This document shows, in pieces, positions 1 to 6,725 of a stretch of DNA of 37,655 bases. The stretch comes from an uncultured Clostridia bacterium. Lineage in GTDB: Bacteria; Bacillota; Clostridia; Oscillospirales; Ruminococcaceae. Under the pieces are notes generated by a model. The model saw nothing but the letters and a program-made list of their open reading frames with translations, was not told the origin of the DNA and did no database searches. The stretch is from positions 1-37,655 of the forward strand of contig CANRLN010000015.1 in NCBI GenBank assembly GCA_947631445.1, written 5' to 3'. Numbering within the stretch: position 1 is the first letter of the stretch; each line of letters begins with the position of its first letter. A program made the position numbers and the translations under genes.

Positions 1-79
1 TCGAACACAGAAGTTAAGCTCATCTTCGCCTAAGATACTTGGCGGGCGACTGCCTGGGAAAATTGGTCGTCGCCGACAT
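1..79 (+). rRNA. rrf: 5S ribosomal RNA, 3' part
   Basis: The window opens inside a 5S rRNA gene. The loop-B/helix-III sequence CGAACACAGAAGTTAAGC is at positions 2-19, followed by the variable helix and the closing GGTCGTCGCC. About the first third of the gene lies outside the window. The tRNA genes follow after about 10 bases, which suggests the tail of an rRNA operon. The exact 3' end is estimated to within a few bases. Confidence 0.9.
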
Positions 80-89
80 ATTTTTATTA

Positions 90-162
90 GCACCATTAGC
101 TCAGTCGGTAGAGCAACTGACTCTTAATCAGTGGGTCCACGGTTCGAGTCCGTGATGGTGTA
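90..162 (+). tRNA. tRNA-Lys (anticodon CTT)
   Basis: Full cloverleaf of 73 bases. The acceptor arm GCACCAT pairs with ATGGTGT, the anticodon stem ACTGA/TCAGT closes the loop CTCTTAA, and the T-loop is GTTCGAGTC. The 3' CCA is not encoded. First of four tRNAs following the 5S gene. Confidence 0.93.
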
Positions 163-175
163 CTAACAAAAAATT

Positions 176-247
176 GGCCCGTTGGTCAAGCGGTTAAGAC
201 TACGGCCTCTCACGCCGTCAACACGAGTTCGAATCTCGTACGGGTCA
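176..247 (+). tRNA. tRNA-Glu (anticodon CTC)
   Basis: The acceptor arm GGCCCGT pairs with ACGGGTC. The anticodon stem ACGGC/GCCGT holds the loop CTCTCAC, giving anticodon CTC, which reads GAG. The body resembles bacterial tRNA-Glu (GTTGGTCAAGCGGTTAAGAC). Bacterial tRNA-Glu is usually TTC; this would be the extra GAG-specific isoacceptor. No encoded CCA. Confidence 0.9.
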
Positions 248-256
248 TAGTAATTC

Positions 257-330
257 GGGCCATTAGCTCAGCTGGTCAGAGCATCCGGCTCATAACCGGA
301 CGGTCCTGGGTTCGAATCCCCGATGGCCCA
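257..330 (+). tRNA. tRNA with CAT anticodon (Met elongator or Ile2)
   Basis: A 74-base cloverleaf with acceptor GGGCCAT/ATGGCCC, anticodon stem TCCGG/CCGGA and loop CTCATAA, so anticodon CAT. It lacks the initiator's unpaired first base pair, so it is not tRNA-fMet. The CTCATAA loop occurs both in elongator Met and in lysidine-modified Ile2 tRNAs, and I cannot separate the two by eye. Confidence 0.88.
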
Positions 331-337
331 TTTTTAT

Positions 338-410
338 AGGGGTATAGCTCAGTTGGTAGAGCAGTGGTCTCCAAAACCACGTGCCGAGGGTTCAAATCCT
401 TCTGCCCCTG
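338..410 (+). tRNA. tRNA-Trp (anticodon CCA)
   Basis: The acceptor AGGGGTA pairs with TGCCCCT, the anticodon loop is CTCCAAA (anticodon CCA), and the discriminator is G, as expected for tRNA-Trp. Last gene of the 5S/tRNA run, followed at once by a terminator. Confidence 0.93.
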
Positions 411-423
411 CTATATCAAAACC

Positions 424-456
424 AAACCTTAAAAGTGAATGCTTTTAAGGTTTTTT
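424..456 (+). terminator. Rho-independent terminator of the tRNA run
   Basis: The inverted repeat AACCTTAAAAG / CTTTTAAGGTT with a 6-base loop is followed by a T-run. It lies just after tRNA-Trp and ends the rRNA/tRNA transcript. Confidence 0.85.
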
Positions 457-481
457 ATTTGTAAATTAAGGATAAAAATAT

Positions 482-925
482 ATGATTGATATGCTTCCTA
501 AAGGAATAACAGGTTTTGGAAAGGGTTTAAGTATTGCTCCAAATTATTTTAAAGAATTTAAGCAAAATTGTTATATGATAACTAATACTTCTAAAGAATT
601 TCACCTTAAAGAAATCTGCAACCCCAAAGATACGAATTATTTTTATACAAAGTTTATTTATCAGAATCATGAAATATATGTGCTTTTAAATAAGTTTTAT
701 CCTAAAATAGCTTTTGTAAATAAACTTTCATATGCAAACAAAATATTTATAAATGTTGATAAATTAGCCTTAAATTTTTCTAATTATAATTTGCCTTCCG
801 CCGAAGATTTAAATTTTACTTTTACACCCCAAATAGAAAATCAACTGTTTAAAATGGAAATAGAGCAGGTAAAATATTATCAACCAATTTCGGTTGGAAA
901 TATTATATTCAATGAGTGGGATTAA
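482..925 (+). CDS. Hypothetical protein, 147 aa
   Basis: I do not recognise this protein. It has no signal peptide, no membrane segment and no catalytic motif that I can name. It is rich in Asn, Lys, Phe and Tyr, in line with AT-rich coding. The start ATG has a weak AAGGAT ribosome site about 9 bases upstream. The gene sits alone between the tRNA terminator and a convergent DHH phosphoesterase whose stop is only about 6 bases away, with no terminator visible between the two. Small lone genes downstream of tRNA arrays are often recently acquired, but there are no integrase or attachment-site signs here. Confidence 0.6.
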   Translation: MIDMLPKGITGFGKGLSIAPNYFKEFKQNCYMITNTSKEFHLKEICNPKDTNYFYTKFIYQNHEIYVLLNKFYPKIAFVNKLSYANKIFINVDKLALNFSNYNLPSAEDLNFTFTPQIENQLFKMEIEQVKYYQPISVGNIIFNEWD

Positions 926-931
926 ACAAAA

Positions 932-1945
932 TTATATTTTACCATTTAATATATCTTCAAGCCGCTGGCAGAATAAAATTGCATTTGCAAATCTGTTCTG
1001 AATTTCTTCGTTTATATCAAAATTGATTTTGTTGAGGTTGTCAATAGGAATAAATCCTCCAGCCATTGCTGCATGACCGCCCCCCGAACCAATTCCGTCA
1101 AGGGCGGTGGAGGTTATTTGACCGGCATTTAAATTTGTTTTTTTACTTCTTATGGAAAATTTAAGCCCGTCAGGACGCTTTGAATATACCACACTAAAAT
1201 CAACCTTATTTATAGATAGTATAAATTCCGAAACGGCAGCAATAAGCCCATCAACACAGGCAAAATCAATTGAGGCAAATCCGATGTTATTATAAAGTTT
1301 AACCGTATTTATTGCCATTCGATAAGCGTCAAGGTCGCTTATTTCAAGCTGATTGTTGTGCAGTTCGTTGAGCATATTCTGGTCGGCAAGCTTGTGTAGA
1401 TACCCAAAAATTTCAATATCAAAACTCTTTATCCCTCGGCGGAAATTATCCGTGTCCATCTGAAGCCCATACAAAAGAGCGGTGGCAGTGTGGGGATAAA
1501 GTTTTACAATATCGTTGTTTTGAATAAAATAGTCGGCTATAATTGAAGAGCAAGAGCCGACTATTCTAACATCTTTAAATTTATATTCTTCGCAAGGAAC
1601 TGTTGTGGGGTGATGGTCAATGCAGGCTACTTTCTGTGGAGGAAGTTCTATTATATTTGCATTGTTGACCTGTGAATCCACATTTATTATGACATCGTTT
1701 TTGGTCATTTCGGGAACGTCCAAATAATTTATAAGCTTTATATTAAACATTTCAATCATTTTGGTGGCGGATATTCTCGAAATCTTGCCTTTGTATACTA
1801 TATGCGAATCAACTCCAAGATAGAAAAGCAGTTTTTGAAGTCCGAAAGCACTTGCTATTGCGTCGGGGTCGGGGAAGTCGTGAGTTTGAATAAATAATCT
1901 TTTTCCTTGAACTAAATTTAAGATTTTTTGTAAATTACTTGTCAA
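932..1945 (-). CDS. DHH-family phosphoesterase (NrnA-like oligoribonuclease / pAp phosphatase family)
   Basis: Predicted cytoplasmic Mn-dependent phosphoesterase of the DHH/DHHA1 family, whose members degrade nanoRNA, pAp or cyclic-dinucleotide products. About 337 aa from the chosen start. The N-terminal metal motif is FIQTHDFPDPDA, the signature DHH is in CIDHHPT (near residue 111), and the C-terminal DHHA1 substrate loop is GSGGGHAAMAGG. Motif I reads THDFPDPDA rather than the usual H-x-N/R-PDGDA, so substrate preference cannot be assumed. A GTG at 1954 would sit one base from the AAAGGA ribosome site. The TTG at 1945 is 10 bases away and is preferred. A minus-strand promoter lies at 1990-2018. 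Convergent with the upstream hypothetical gene. Confidence 0.88.
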   Translation of the reverse strand: MTSNLQKILNLVQGKRLFIQTHDFPDPDAIASAFGLQKLLFYLGVDSHIVYKGKISRISATKMIEMFNIKLINYLDVPEMTKNDVIINVDSQVNNANIIELPPQKVACIDHHPTTVPCEEYKFKDVRIVGSCSSIIADYFIQNNDIVKLYPHTATALLYGLQMDTDNFRRGIKSFDIEIFGYLHKLADQNMLNELHNNQLEISDLDAYRMAINTVKLYNNIGFASIDFACVDGLIAAVSEFILSINKVDFSVVYSKRPDGLKFSIRSKKTNLNAGQITSTALDGIGSGGGHAAMAGGFIPIDNLNKINFDINEEIQNRFANAILFCQRLEDILNGKI

Positions 1946-1954
1946 TATGCTCAC

Positions 1955-2183
1955 GTCCTTTCTGCAATTAATAATTTTTTCATAAAATAATTATACCATA
2001 TTAATAATAAAAAATCAATATATTTTTCAAAAAAATGTAAATTTCAATACATATTAAATAGGAATATAGCCATACCATAATACATATATTTGCTCAAAAG
2101 TTGTGCAAAATATATAATTTGAAAAAGTTAGTAAACTTTAAGTTATAATTATTCCCAATTTGTTTTTTTTGAAAGATAAGTAC
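1955..2183. other. Divergent AT-rich intergenic region
   Basis: This is the space between two divergent transcription units. Apart from the two promoters it holds only AT-rich DNA and a weaker plus-strand promoter-like pair (TTGAAA at 2119, TATAAT at 2144, 19-base spacing). I see no RNA gene or repeat. Confidence 0.5.
1990..2018 (-). promoter_or_regulatory. Sigma-A-type promoter of the DHH phosphoesterase gene
   Basis: On the minus strand, TTGATT and TATAAT are separated by exactly 17 bases, 45 bases upstream of the start codon. Confidence 0.75.
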
Positions 2184-2212
2184 TTGATTTTTTGCCTAAA
2201 GTATGCTATAAT
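2184..2212 (+). promoter_or_regulatory. Extended -10 promoter of the surface-protein/sortase operon
   Basis: TTGATT, a 17-base spacer, then TATAAT with a TGC immediately before the -10 (extended -10 type). It lies 81 bases upstream of the first gene's ATG. Confidence 0.8.
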
Positions 2213-2292
2213 TAAATAGTATAGTTATTAAACTATATATTTTTGCAAAAAGTAATTTTGCAGTGTTATAAAATGGGAGAGGAGAAACAATT

Positions 2293-3033
2293 ATGAATTT
2301 TATTAAAAAAATCAGTTCGGTGTTGCTTGCCTTGTCAATCGGTGGCTCAATGCTTGGTGTTAATGCCTTTGCTGCTTCCAAAGAGGACGTTATAAGCACA
2401 GCAAAATCTTCCGGAATTCGTTCGGACTATTGCGTTATGATTGAAAATTATCTTGCAACCAATAGTTCTTTTTCCTCAGCAGACTATGACCAAATGATTT
2501 ATCTTATGAATTATTATGGCGGAGAATATCTTACCAAATATGCCGATGAAAAATTTGGCAAAAAGGTTGAAGATTTGACCGAACAAGAAAAAGAACAAAT
2601 CAATAACGAAATTCCTAAAGAAGAAAAGGTTGAAATTTTAAAGGAAATTTCAGAAAAAACCAAAGACCTTGGAATAAATCTTGAGGTTGATGTTGAAAAC
2701 GTTGAATCGGGAAACATTACCGTTTATATTTCATCAAATATTGAAAAGCAATCAAAAAGAACGGTTGCTGATGTAATGTCGATGGCAAAAAAGAACGGGG
2801 TTGAACTTCCCGAAGATTTAACAACCGTTCAGGTTAGCAAAGAACACAACACAACTAATTTGACTCAAGGTGTCGGAACAACAATGGCTATTGAAAATGC
2901 TGTAACTGAAACCGGCGGAGAGCTGGAATTTAAGGTTAATTATATTGCAGTTGCAATAGCTGTTTTGGTGGTCACTTTGGGAATTGGCGGAGTTATTATT
3001 GTTGCAAGGAAAAATAAGGAGAGTGATATATAA
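2293..3033 (+). CDS. Secreted, C-terminally membrane-anchored surface protein, 246 aa
   Basis: Exported protein of unknown function. Residues 1-27 form a signal peptide ending in NAFA-A. The middle is charged and Lys/Glu-rich. Residues about 216-238 form one membrane span followed by a short basic tail (ARKNKESDI), so it is likely displayed outside the membrane. The tail has the hydrophobic-plus-charge layout of a sorting signal, but no LPxTG-like motif precedes it, so sortase processing is not shown. The ribosome site is GGGAGAGGAG. It is followed two bases later by a sortase gene, so the two proteins are very probably made together, and this protein may be the sortase's substrate or partner. 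Confidence 0.75.
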   Translation: MNFIKKISSVLLALSIGGSMLGVNAFAASKEDVISTAKSSGIRSDYCVMIENYLATNSSFSSADYDQMIYLMNYYGGEYLTKYADEKFGKKVEDLTEQEKEQINNEIPKEEKVEILKEISEKTKDLGINLEVDVENVESGNITVYISSNIEKQSKRTVADVMSMAKKNGVELPEDLTTVQVSKEHNTTNLTQGVGTTMAIENAVTETGGELEFKVNYIAVAIAVLVVTLGIGGVIIVARKNKESDI

Positions 3034-3035
3034 AT

Positions 3036-3719
3036 ATGTCAGAGTCTTCTAAAAAAAATCCTTTTAAAAAATGGTTGCCTTTTTGGACAACTCCAATCTT
3101 AATGTTTTTGATTATTGGTGGTATTATTGTCGCTGTTTTGGCTGTTCCATTTGCTAAAATAAAAACCTATTCAGAATTTATTTTTAACAGTAAAAATACA
3201 GCTGATGTTTCGGGGCTAAGCCTTATAAGCAGTTATCGCAGTAGTACTGCTCCCGACCTTGTTTCAAACAAAGAGGATACTTTAGGGCATACTATAATAT
3301 ACCCATATTATGGCGATGTTTATGCTATTGTTAATTGCCAAAATGCTGGGATTACAGACGTTCCTGTTTTTTGGGGAACGGATAATGACATTCTAAGCAA
3401 AGGAGCAGGGCAATACACAGGTTCAACCTATTTTGGGCTGGAAGGAAATTCGGTTGTGTGTGGTCACAACAACACAGTTTTTTATAATCTGGCAAATTGC
3501 AAACAAGGCGACCTTGTTGAGGTTATAACCACCTATGGCAAATTTACCTATCAGGTTTCTGAAATTGTTCATTTTAAAGAGAGCGACAGAACATATGTTG
3601 CCCCCACCGAAGATGAACGGCTTACCCTCTATACCTGTTGGACAGATGGTATGCCCGGAAGCAGTGATGACAGAATAGGGGTTATTTGTGAGGTTATAGA
3701 TAAGAGTTTCTATGATTAA
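3036..3719 (+). CDS. Sortase (cysteine transpeptidase)
   Basis: Membrane-anchored transpeptidase that cleaves sorting signals and attaches surface proteins to the cell wall or to pilin. One N-terminal membrane segment (about residues 20-42) precedes the sortase fold. The catalytic triad is visible: His144 in VVCGHNN, Cys201 in LTLYTC (the TLxTC signature), and Arg213 in SSDDRIG. The length of 227 aa suits class B-E enzymes, and the layout suggests a class D/E-like housekeeping or dedicated sortase, though the class cannot be fixed by eye. It begins two bases after the preceding secreted protein. Another candidate substrate, a protein ending in NADTG plus a hydrophobic tail, lies at 14561-15463. 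Confidence 0.92.
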   Translation: MSESSKKNPFKKWLPFWTTPILMFLIIGGIIVAVLAVPFAKIKTYSEFIFNSKNTADVSGLSLISSYRSSTAPDLVSNKEDTLGHTIIYPYYGDVYAIVNCQNAGITDVPVFWGTDNDILSKGAGQYTGSTYFGLEGNSVVCGHNNTVFYNLANCKQGDLVEVITTYGKFTYQVSEIVHFKESDRTYVAPTEDERLTLYTCWTDGMPGSSDDRIGVICEVIDKSFYD

Positions 3720-3743
3720 AAATTTTTAAAATAATTTTTATCA

Positions 3744-3798
3744 ATTGTTTTCCCTGCCGTAGGCTGGGAAAGCAAAGATACTTTTATTATCTCTAAAA
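3744..3798 (+). repeat. Interspersed palindromic repeat, copy 1
   Basis: Member of the family described in the findings: ATTGTTTTCCCTGCCG, a short centre, GGCTGGGAAA, then the conserved tail CAAAGATACTTTTATT and a TCTAAAAACTTTT end. Located between the sortase and the next gene. Confidence 0.7.
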
Positions 3799-3855
3799 AC
3801 TTTTAGCTCCACCCCTCTTTTAATATTATATAAAAATAGTTAGGATATGTGATAT

Positions 3856-4758
3856 ATGCACAAGATAAAACTGTGGCATTATGTTCCAAGCTTTATTATA
3901 ACCTTGTTTCTAACACTGTTTATATTGAGCTTTGAGGCAATAATGTTTTTGACCCAAACGGTTCTTAAAACTAAAACCTATACGGATATTTTAACACAAA
4001 ATTCCGTTATTGATATGGTTTATAACGACATAGAAGAATATTTTAAAAAGCTTGAAGCAAGCACCGGTGTTCCTGCTAAAGTATATATGCAGGGGGTGGA
4101 TAGGGTGCTTATTTCTGAGTCGGCTTTTTCTTATTTTGACCAAAATGTCAATTATTTAAGTGGAAAATCTGAGGCTATACCTAAAACAGCTTATAATTTT
4201 ACAAAATTAGATGAGTCTGTTTATGATTATTTTGATAATTATGCAGGGGAAAATAATATCGACCCCAAAGATTCAAAATATCTGCAACTTAGGGATAAAG
4301 CCCTTGAAAAGGCACATTCTTATATCGAAAGCAATATGGATTTTCTGTTTTTTAGATACTTAAATCGTGGCAACGCTCTTACAAAAATTCATAACAATAT
4401 AAAATATATTTATATTGCAAAAAATGCTTTGATATTCTTGATTATAGCTTTAGTATTATTGCTTATTAGAATAAATAGACATCACTTGCATAGTGTGCTT
4501 TATTGGATTTCCACTTCGGTTTTTGTGGCAGGACTTATTGGAATTATCCCCGCCGCCATTTTAAAGTTTACTAATTATTTTGAAAATATAATTATTAAAA
4601 CTCAGTATTTAAGGGTGGCTTTAACCTCTCTTTTAAATACCATTCTTGAAAAATATTTAATTTTGATGGAAATGACCCTATTTGCAGGATTTGTTATGGC
4701 GGTTGTATATTATTCAATTCTGCTTTCTGGAAGAATTAAATTCAAAAAAAACAAGTAA
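3856..4758 (+). CDS. Membrane protein with large extracytoplasmic domain, 300 aa
   Basis: Not recognised as a named family. It has one N-terminal membrane segment (about 12-34), a hydrophilic domain of roughly 150 residues that should lie outside the cell, then three membrane segments (about 190-204, 215-237 and 269-292) and a basic C-terminus (KFKKNK). The ribosome site (TTAGGATATG) is weak. It sits between the sortase and the Wzz/BY-kinase gene with only 26 bases to the latter, so a joint role in cell-envelope assembly is inferred from position alone. Confidence 0.7.
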   Translation: MHKIKLWHYVPSFIITLFLTLFILSFEAIMFLTQTVLKTKTYTDILTQNSVIDMVYNDIEEYFKKLEASTGVPAKVYMQGVDRVLISESAFSYFDQNVNYLSGKSEAIPKTAYNFTKLDESVYDYFDNYAGENNIDPKDSKYLQLRDKALEKAHSYIESNMDFLFFRYLNRGNALTKIHNNIKYIYIAKNALIFLIIALVLLLIRINRHHLHSVLYWISTSVFVAGLIGIIPAAILKFTNYFENIIIKTQYLRVALTSLLNTILEKYLILMEMTLFAGFVMAVVYYSILLSGRIKFKKNK

Positions 4759-4784
4759 AAAAATTAAATTAAACGGAGGAAACT

Positions 4785-6338
4785 ATGGAACAAGAAAAGG
4801 AAATTGACATAAAAGAGTTATTTTTTATTGTAGTGTCAAAACTTTATATTATTATTATTTTAAGCGTTTTGGGATTTGGCGTTGCTTTTTCCTATGCTAA
4901 ATTTGTTAAACCACTTGAATATACCTCAAGTGTCAATATGTATGTAAGAAACTCAAACAATACTGAACAAACGGCGGAAACAATCGACAATCAGGCAATT
5001 ACAACCTCAAGAAACCTTGTTGAAACCTATATTGTAGTTCTGTCGGACACTTCGGTTATGAAACAGATTTCGCAGGAACTTCTTAAGACTTATTCGGCAC
5101 AGGAAATTTCTGAATATCTTCCGATTATAACAGACGTGGACGGAACAAGCCATGTTTCCTATCCCGCACTGCTTGGAAGTATTTCGATGTCATCGGTAAA
5201 TCAGACCGAAGTACTCAACATTTCTGTGAAAACAGGTAATGCACAGCTTTCGGCAGATATCTGTGATATTATGTCTAAAATTGCTCCTGCGGAACTTGCA
5301 AGGGTTGTTGGTGCAACTTCTGCCGAAACAATCGGTACAGCGGAAGTTCCACTTCACCCGTCTGGACCTAACATAACCAAATTTGCAATTATAGGCTTTC
5401 TTGGAGGATTTGTTATTGCATTTGTTATAATTCTTATCGGCTACTTTATGGACAACACAGTAACCGACGGACTTGAGCTTAAAGAAAAATGCGATATTGC
5501 CGTTTTAGGCGAAATCCCTGATATTTTTGCGACCAATAATAAGAAGGGTTATTCATCATACGGTTATGGCGGTTACGACACCGCAAGCAATCAGCAAAAA
5601 GATAAGGACAAGAAGAAAGAAAAGCAATCGAGTATTTCCAAAAAGAAGGGCAATAAAGACAAGGTTGTAAGAAGTTCTATTCTTACCGATGACCTGCCGT
5701 TTGCGGTTGTTGAGGCATACAAGAGCCTTAGAACCAATCTTATTTTTGCAACCTCGACAGTCAAGAGCAATATTGTTGAAATCTCAAGCTGTAATGCAGC
5801 AGAAGGTAAATCAACCACTTCAATTAATGTTGCTATTTGTTTTGCACAAAATGGTCAAAAAGCAATTCTTGTGGACTGCGACCTTAGAAAACCGGTTGAC
5901 CACAGAAGTTTTAATCTTGAAAACAAAAAGGGTATCACTACTATTATGAGCGGTGAAACCAAACTTGAAGATTCAATTAACAAAGAGGTTGCTCCTAATC
6001 TTGACTTCCTTTGTGCAGGTCCTACACCTCCTAACCCTGCCGAAATGCTTGGTTCGGATAAAATGAAGGAACTTCTTGAAAAGCTTTCAAAGCAATATGA
6101 TTATGTGTTTATTGACACACCGCCAATCAATGTTGTATCCGATGCCCTTGTATTTTCAAGCGAAACTGCAGGTATTGTGCTTGTTTGCAAGCAATCGTCC
6201 ACAAGCTATGACGATATTAACCGCTATAATGAAAAATGTAGTCTTGCAAAGGCTAACAACCTTGGTGCGGTTATCACCAACTGTCAGCTTAAGAGTACCA
6301 AAAGAAAGTACGGTTATAGCTACGCTTATAAATATTAA
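4785..6338 (+). CDS. Polysaccharide chain-length regulator fused to BY-type tyrosine autokinase
   Basis: A Wzz-type regulator and a bacterial tyrosine kinase in one 517-aa chain. Such proteins control capsule or exopolysaccharide polymerisation by cycles of C-terminal autophosphorylation. Membrane segments at about 13-36 and 200-222 enclose the extracytoplasmic Wzz domain. The kinase follows, with Walker A CNAAEGKSTT (336-345), Walker A' ILVDCDLRKP (361-370) and Walker B YVFIDTPP (440-447). It ends in the tyrosine cluster KRKYGYSYAYKY. A Lys/Ser-rich linker (about 250-295) carries four further tyrosines. Strong ribosome site CGGAGGA. Many Firmicutes split this into CpsC and CpsD; here the two are fused. 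No glycosyltransferases or flippase lie in the window. Confidence 0.93.
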   Translation: MEQEKEIDIKELFFIVVSKLYIIIILSVLGFGVAFSYAKFVKPLEYTSSVNMYVRNSNNTEQTAETIDNQAITTSRNLVETYIVVLSDTSVMKQISQELLKTYSAQEISEYLPIITDVDGTSHVSYPALLGSISMSSVNQTEVLNISVKTGNAQLSADICDIMSKIAPAELARVVGATSAETIGTAEVPLHPSGPNITKFAIIGFLGGFVIAFVIILIGYFMDNTVTDGLELKEKCDIAVLGEIPDIFATNNKKGYSSYGYGGYDTASNQQKDKDKKKEKQSSISKKKGNKDKVVRSSILTDDLPFAVVEAYKSLRTNLIFATSTVKSNIVEISSCNAAEGKSTTSINVAICFAQNGQKAILVDCDLRKPVDHRSFNLENKKGITTIMSGETKLEDSINKEVAPNLDFLCAGPTPPNPAEMLGSDKMKELLEKLSKQYDYVFIDTPPINVVSDALVFSSETAGIVLVCKQSSTSYDDINRYNEKCSLAKANNLGAVITNCQLKSTKRKYGYSYAYKY

Positions 6339-6345
6339 AAAATTT

Positions 6346-6380
6346 TCCTCCACTATTAATTATAGTGGAGGATTTTTTTA
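6346..6380 (+). terminator. Rho-independent terminator after the Wzz/BY-kinase gene
   Basis: TCCTCCACTAT and ATAGTGGAGGA form an 11-bp perfect stem with a short loop, followed by seven or more T's. Confidence 0.92.
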
Positions 6381-6388
6381 AAAAACTA

Positions 6389-6417
6389 TTGACATAAACT
6401 TAAAATTATTATATAAT
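6389..6417 (+). promoter_or_regulatory. Sigma-A promoter of the antitoxin-like gene / asnB
   Basis: TTGACA, 17 bases, TATAAT: a perfect consensus pair just after the preceding terminator and 75 bases upstream of the small gene's ATG. Confidence 0.85.
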
Positions 6418-6491
6418 ATAAATAATAATTAAGTGTTTGCAAGTTTTAAAATATTTTAGAGTATGGTTATAATTTAAAGAGGGTGAATATT

Positions 6492-6647
6492 ATGGTGTAT
6501 ATTGAAAAAGAAAAAACTAAAGATGAAATTGAAAAAATTGAAGATGAATTTGATTTAACTTTGGCAGATGAAGCCTATAATGAGTATATTAAAGACGGCA
6601 AAAAGAGCAGACCTATTGAACAGTTGTGGGAGGAACTTGACTTGTGA
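6492..6647 (+). CDS. Small antitoxin-like protein, 51 aa (orphan type II antitoxin?)
   Basis: A short gene with its own consensus promoter and a good ribosome site (AGAGGGTG). The protein is very acidic in its first half. It ends in DGKKSRPIEQLWEELDL, a tail like those of small RelB-type antitoxins, in which the C-terminus wraps around the toxin. In a normal pair the toxin gene would overlap the stop codon. Here a GTG does overlap it (TTGTGAGG), but that frame stops after 12 codons, reading VRYAGEKFMISN. The toxin therefore appears lost or cut short. The antitoxin assignment rests on size, composition and tail only. A hairpin follows and reaches into the asnB start region. Confidence 0.6.
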   Translation: MVYIEKEKTKDEIEKIEDEFDLTLADEAYNEYIKDGKKSRPIEQLWEELDL

Positions 6648-6678
6648 GGTATGCAGGCGAAAAATTTATGATTAGTAA

Positions 6679-6708
6679 TTAACACAAAATCACCTCTTTG
6701 CATATAAT
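6679..6708 (+). promoter_or_regulatory. Possible internal promoter of asnB, -10 in the hairpin loop
   Basis: TTAACA (6679-6684) and TATAAT (6703-6708) are 18 bases apart. The TATAAT falls in the loop of the hairpin at 6686-6724. A transcript from here would start near 6715 and would lack the 5' arm of that hairpin. Prediction from sequence match only. Confidence 0.4.
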
Positions 6709-6725
6709 GCTAAGAGGTGATTTTT
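6686..6725 (+). promoter_or_regulatory. 13-bp hairpin that hides the asnB ribosome site / terminator
   Basis: AAAATCACCTCTT (6686-6698) is perfectly complementary to AAGAGGTGATTTT (6712-6724), with a 13-base loop. The 3' arm contains the whole asnB Shine-Dalgarno (AAGAGGTGA), and the start codon is at 6726. The stem followed by five T's could also act as an intrinsic terminator for transcripts arriving from the antitoxin-like gene. Confidence 0.75.
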
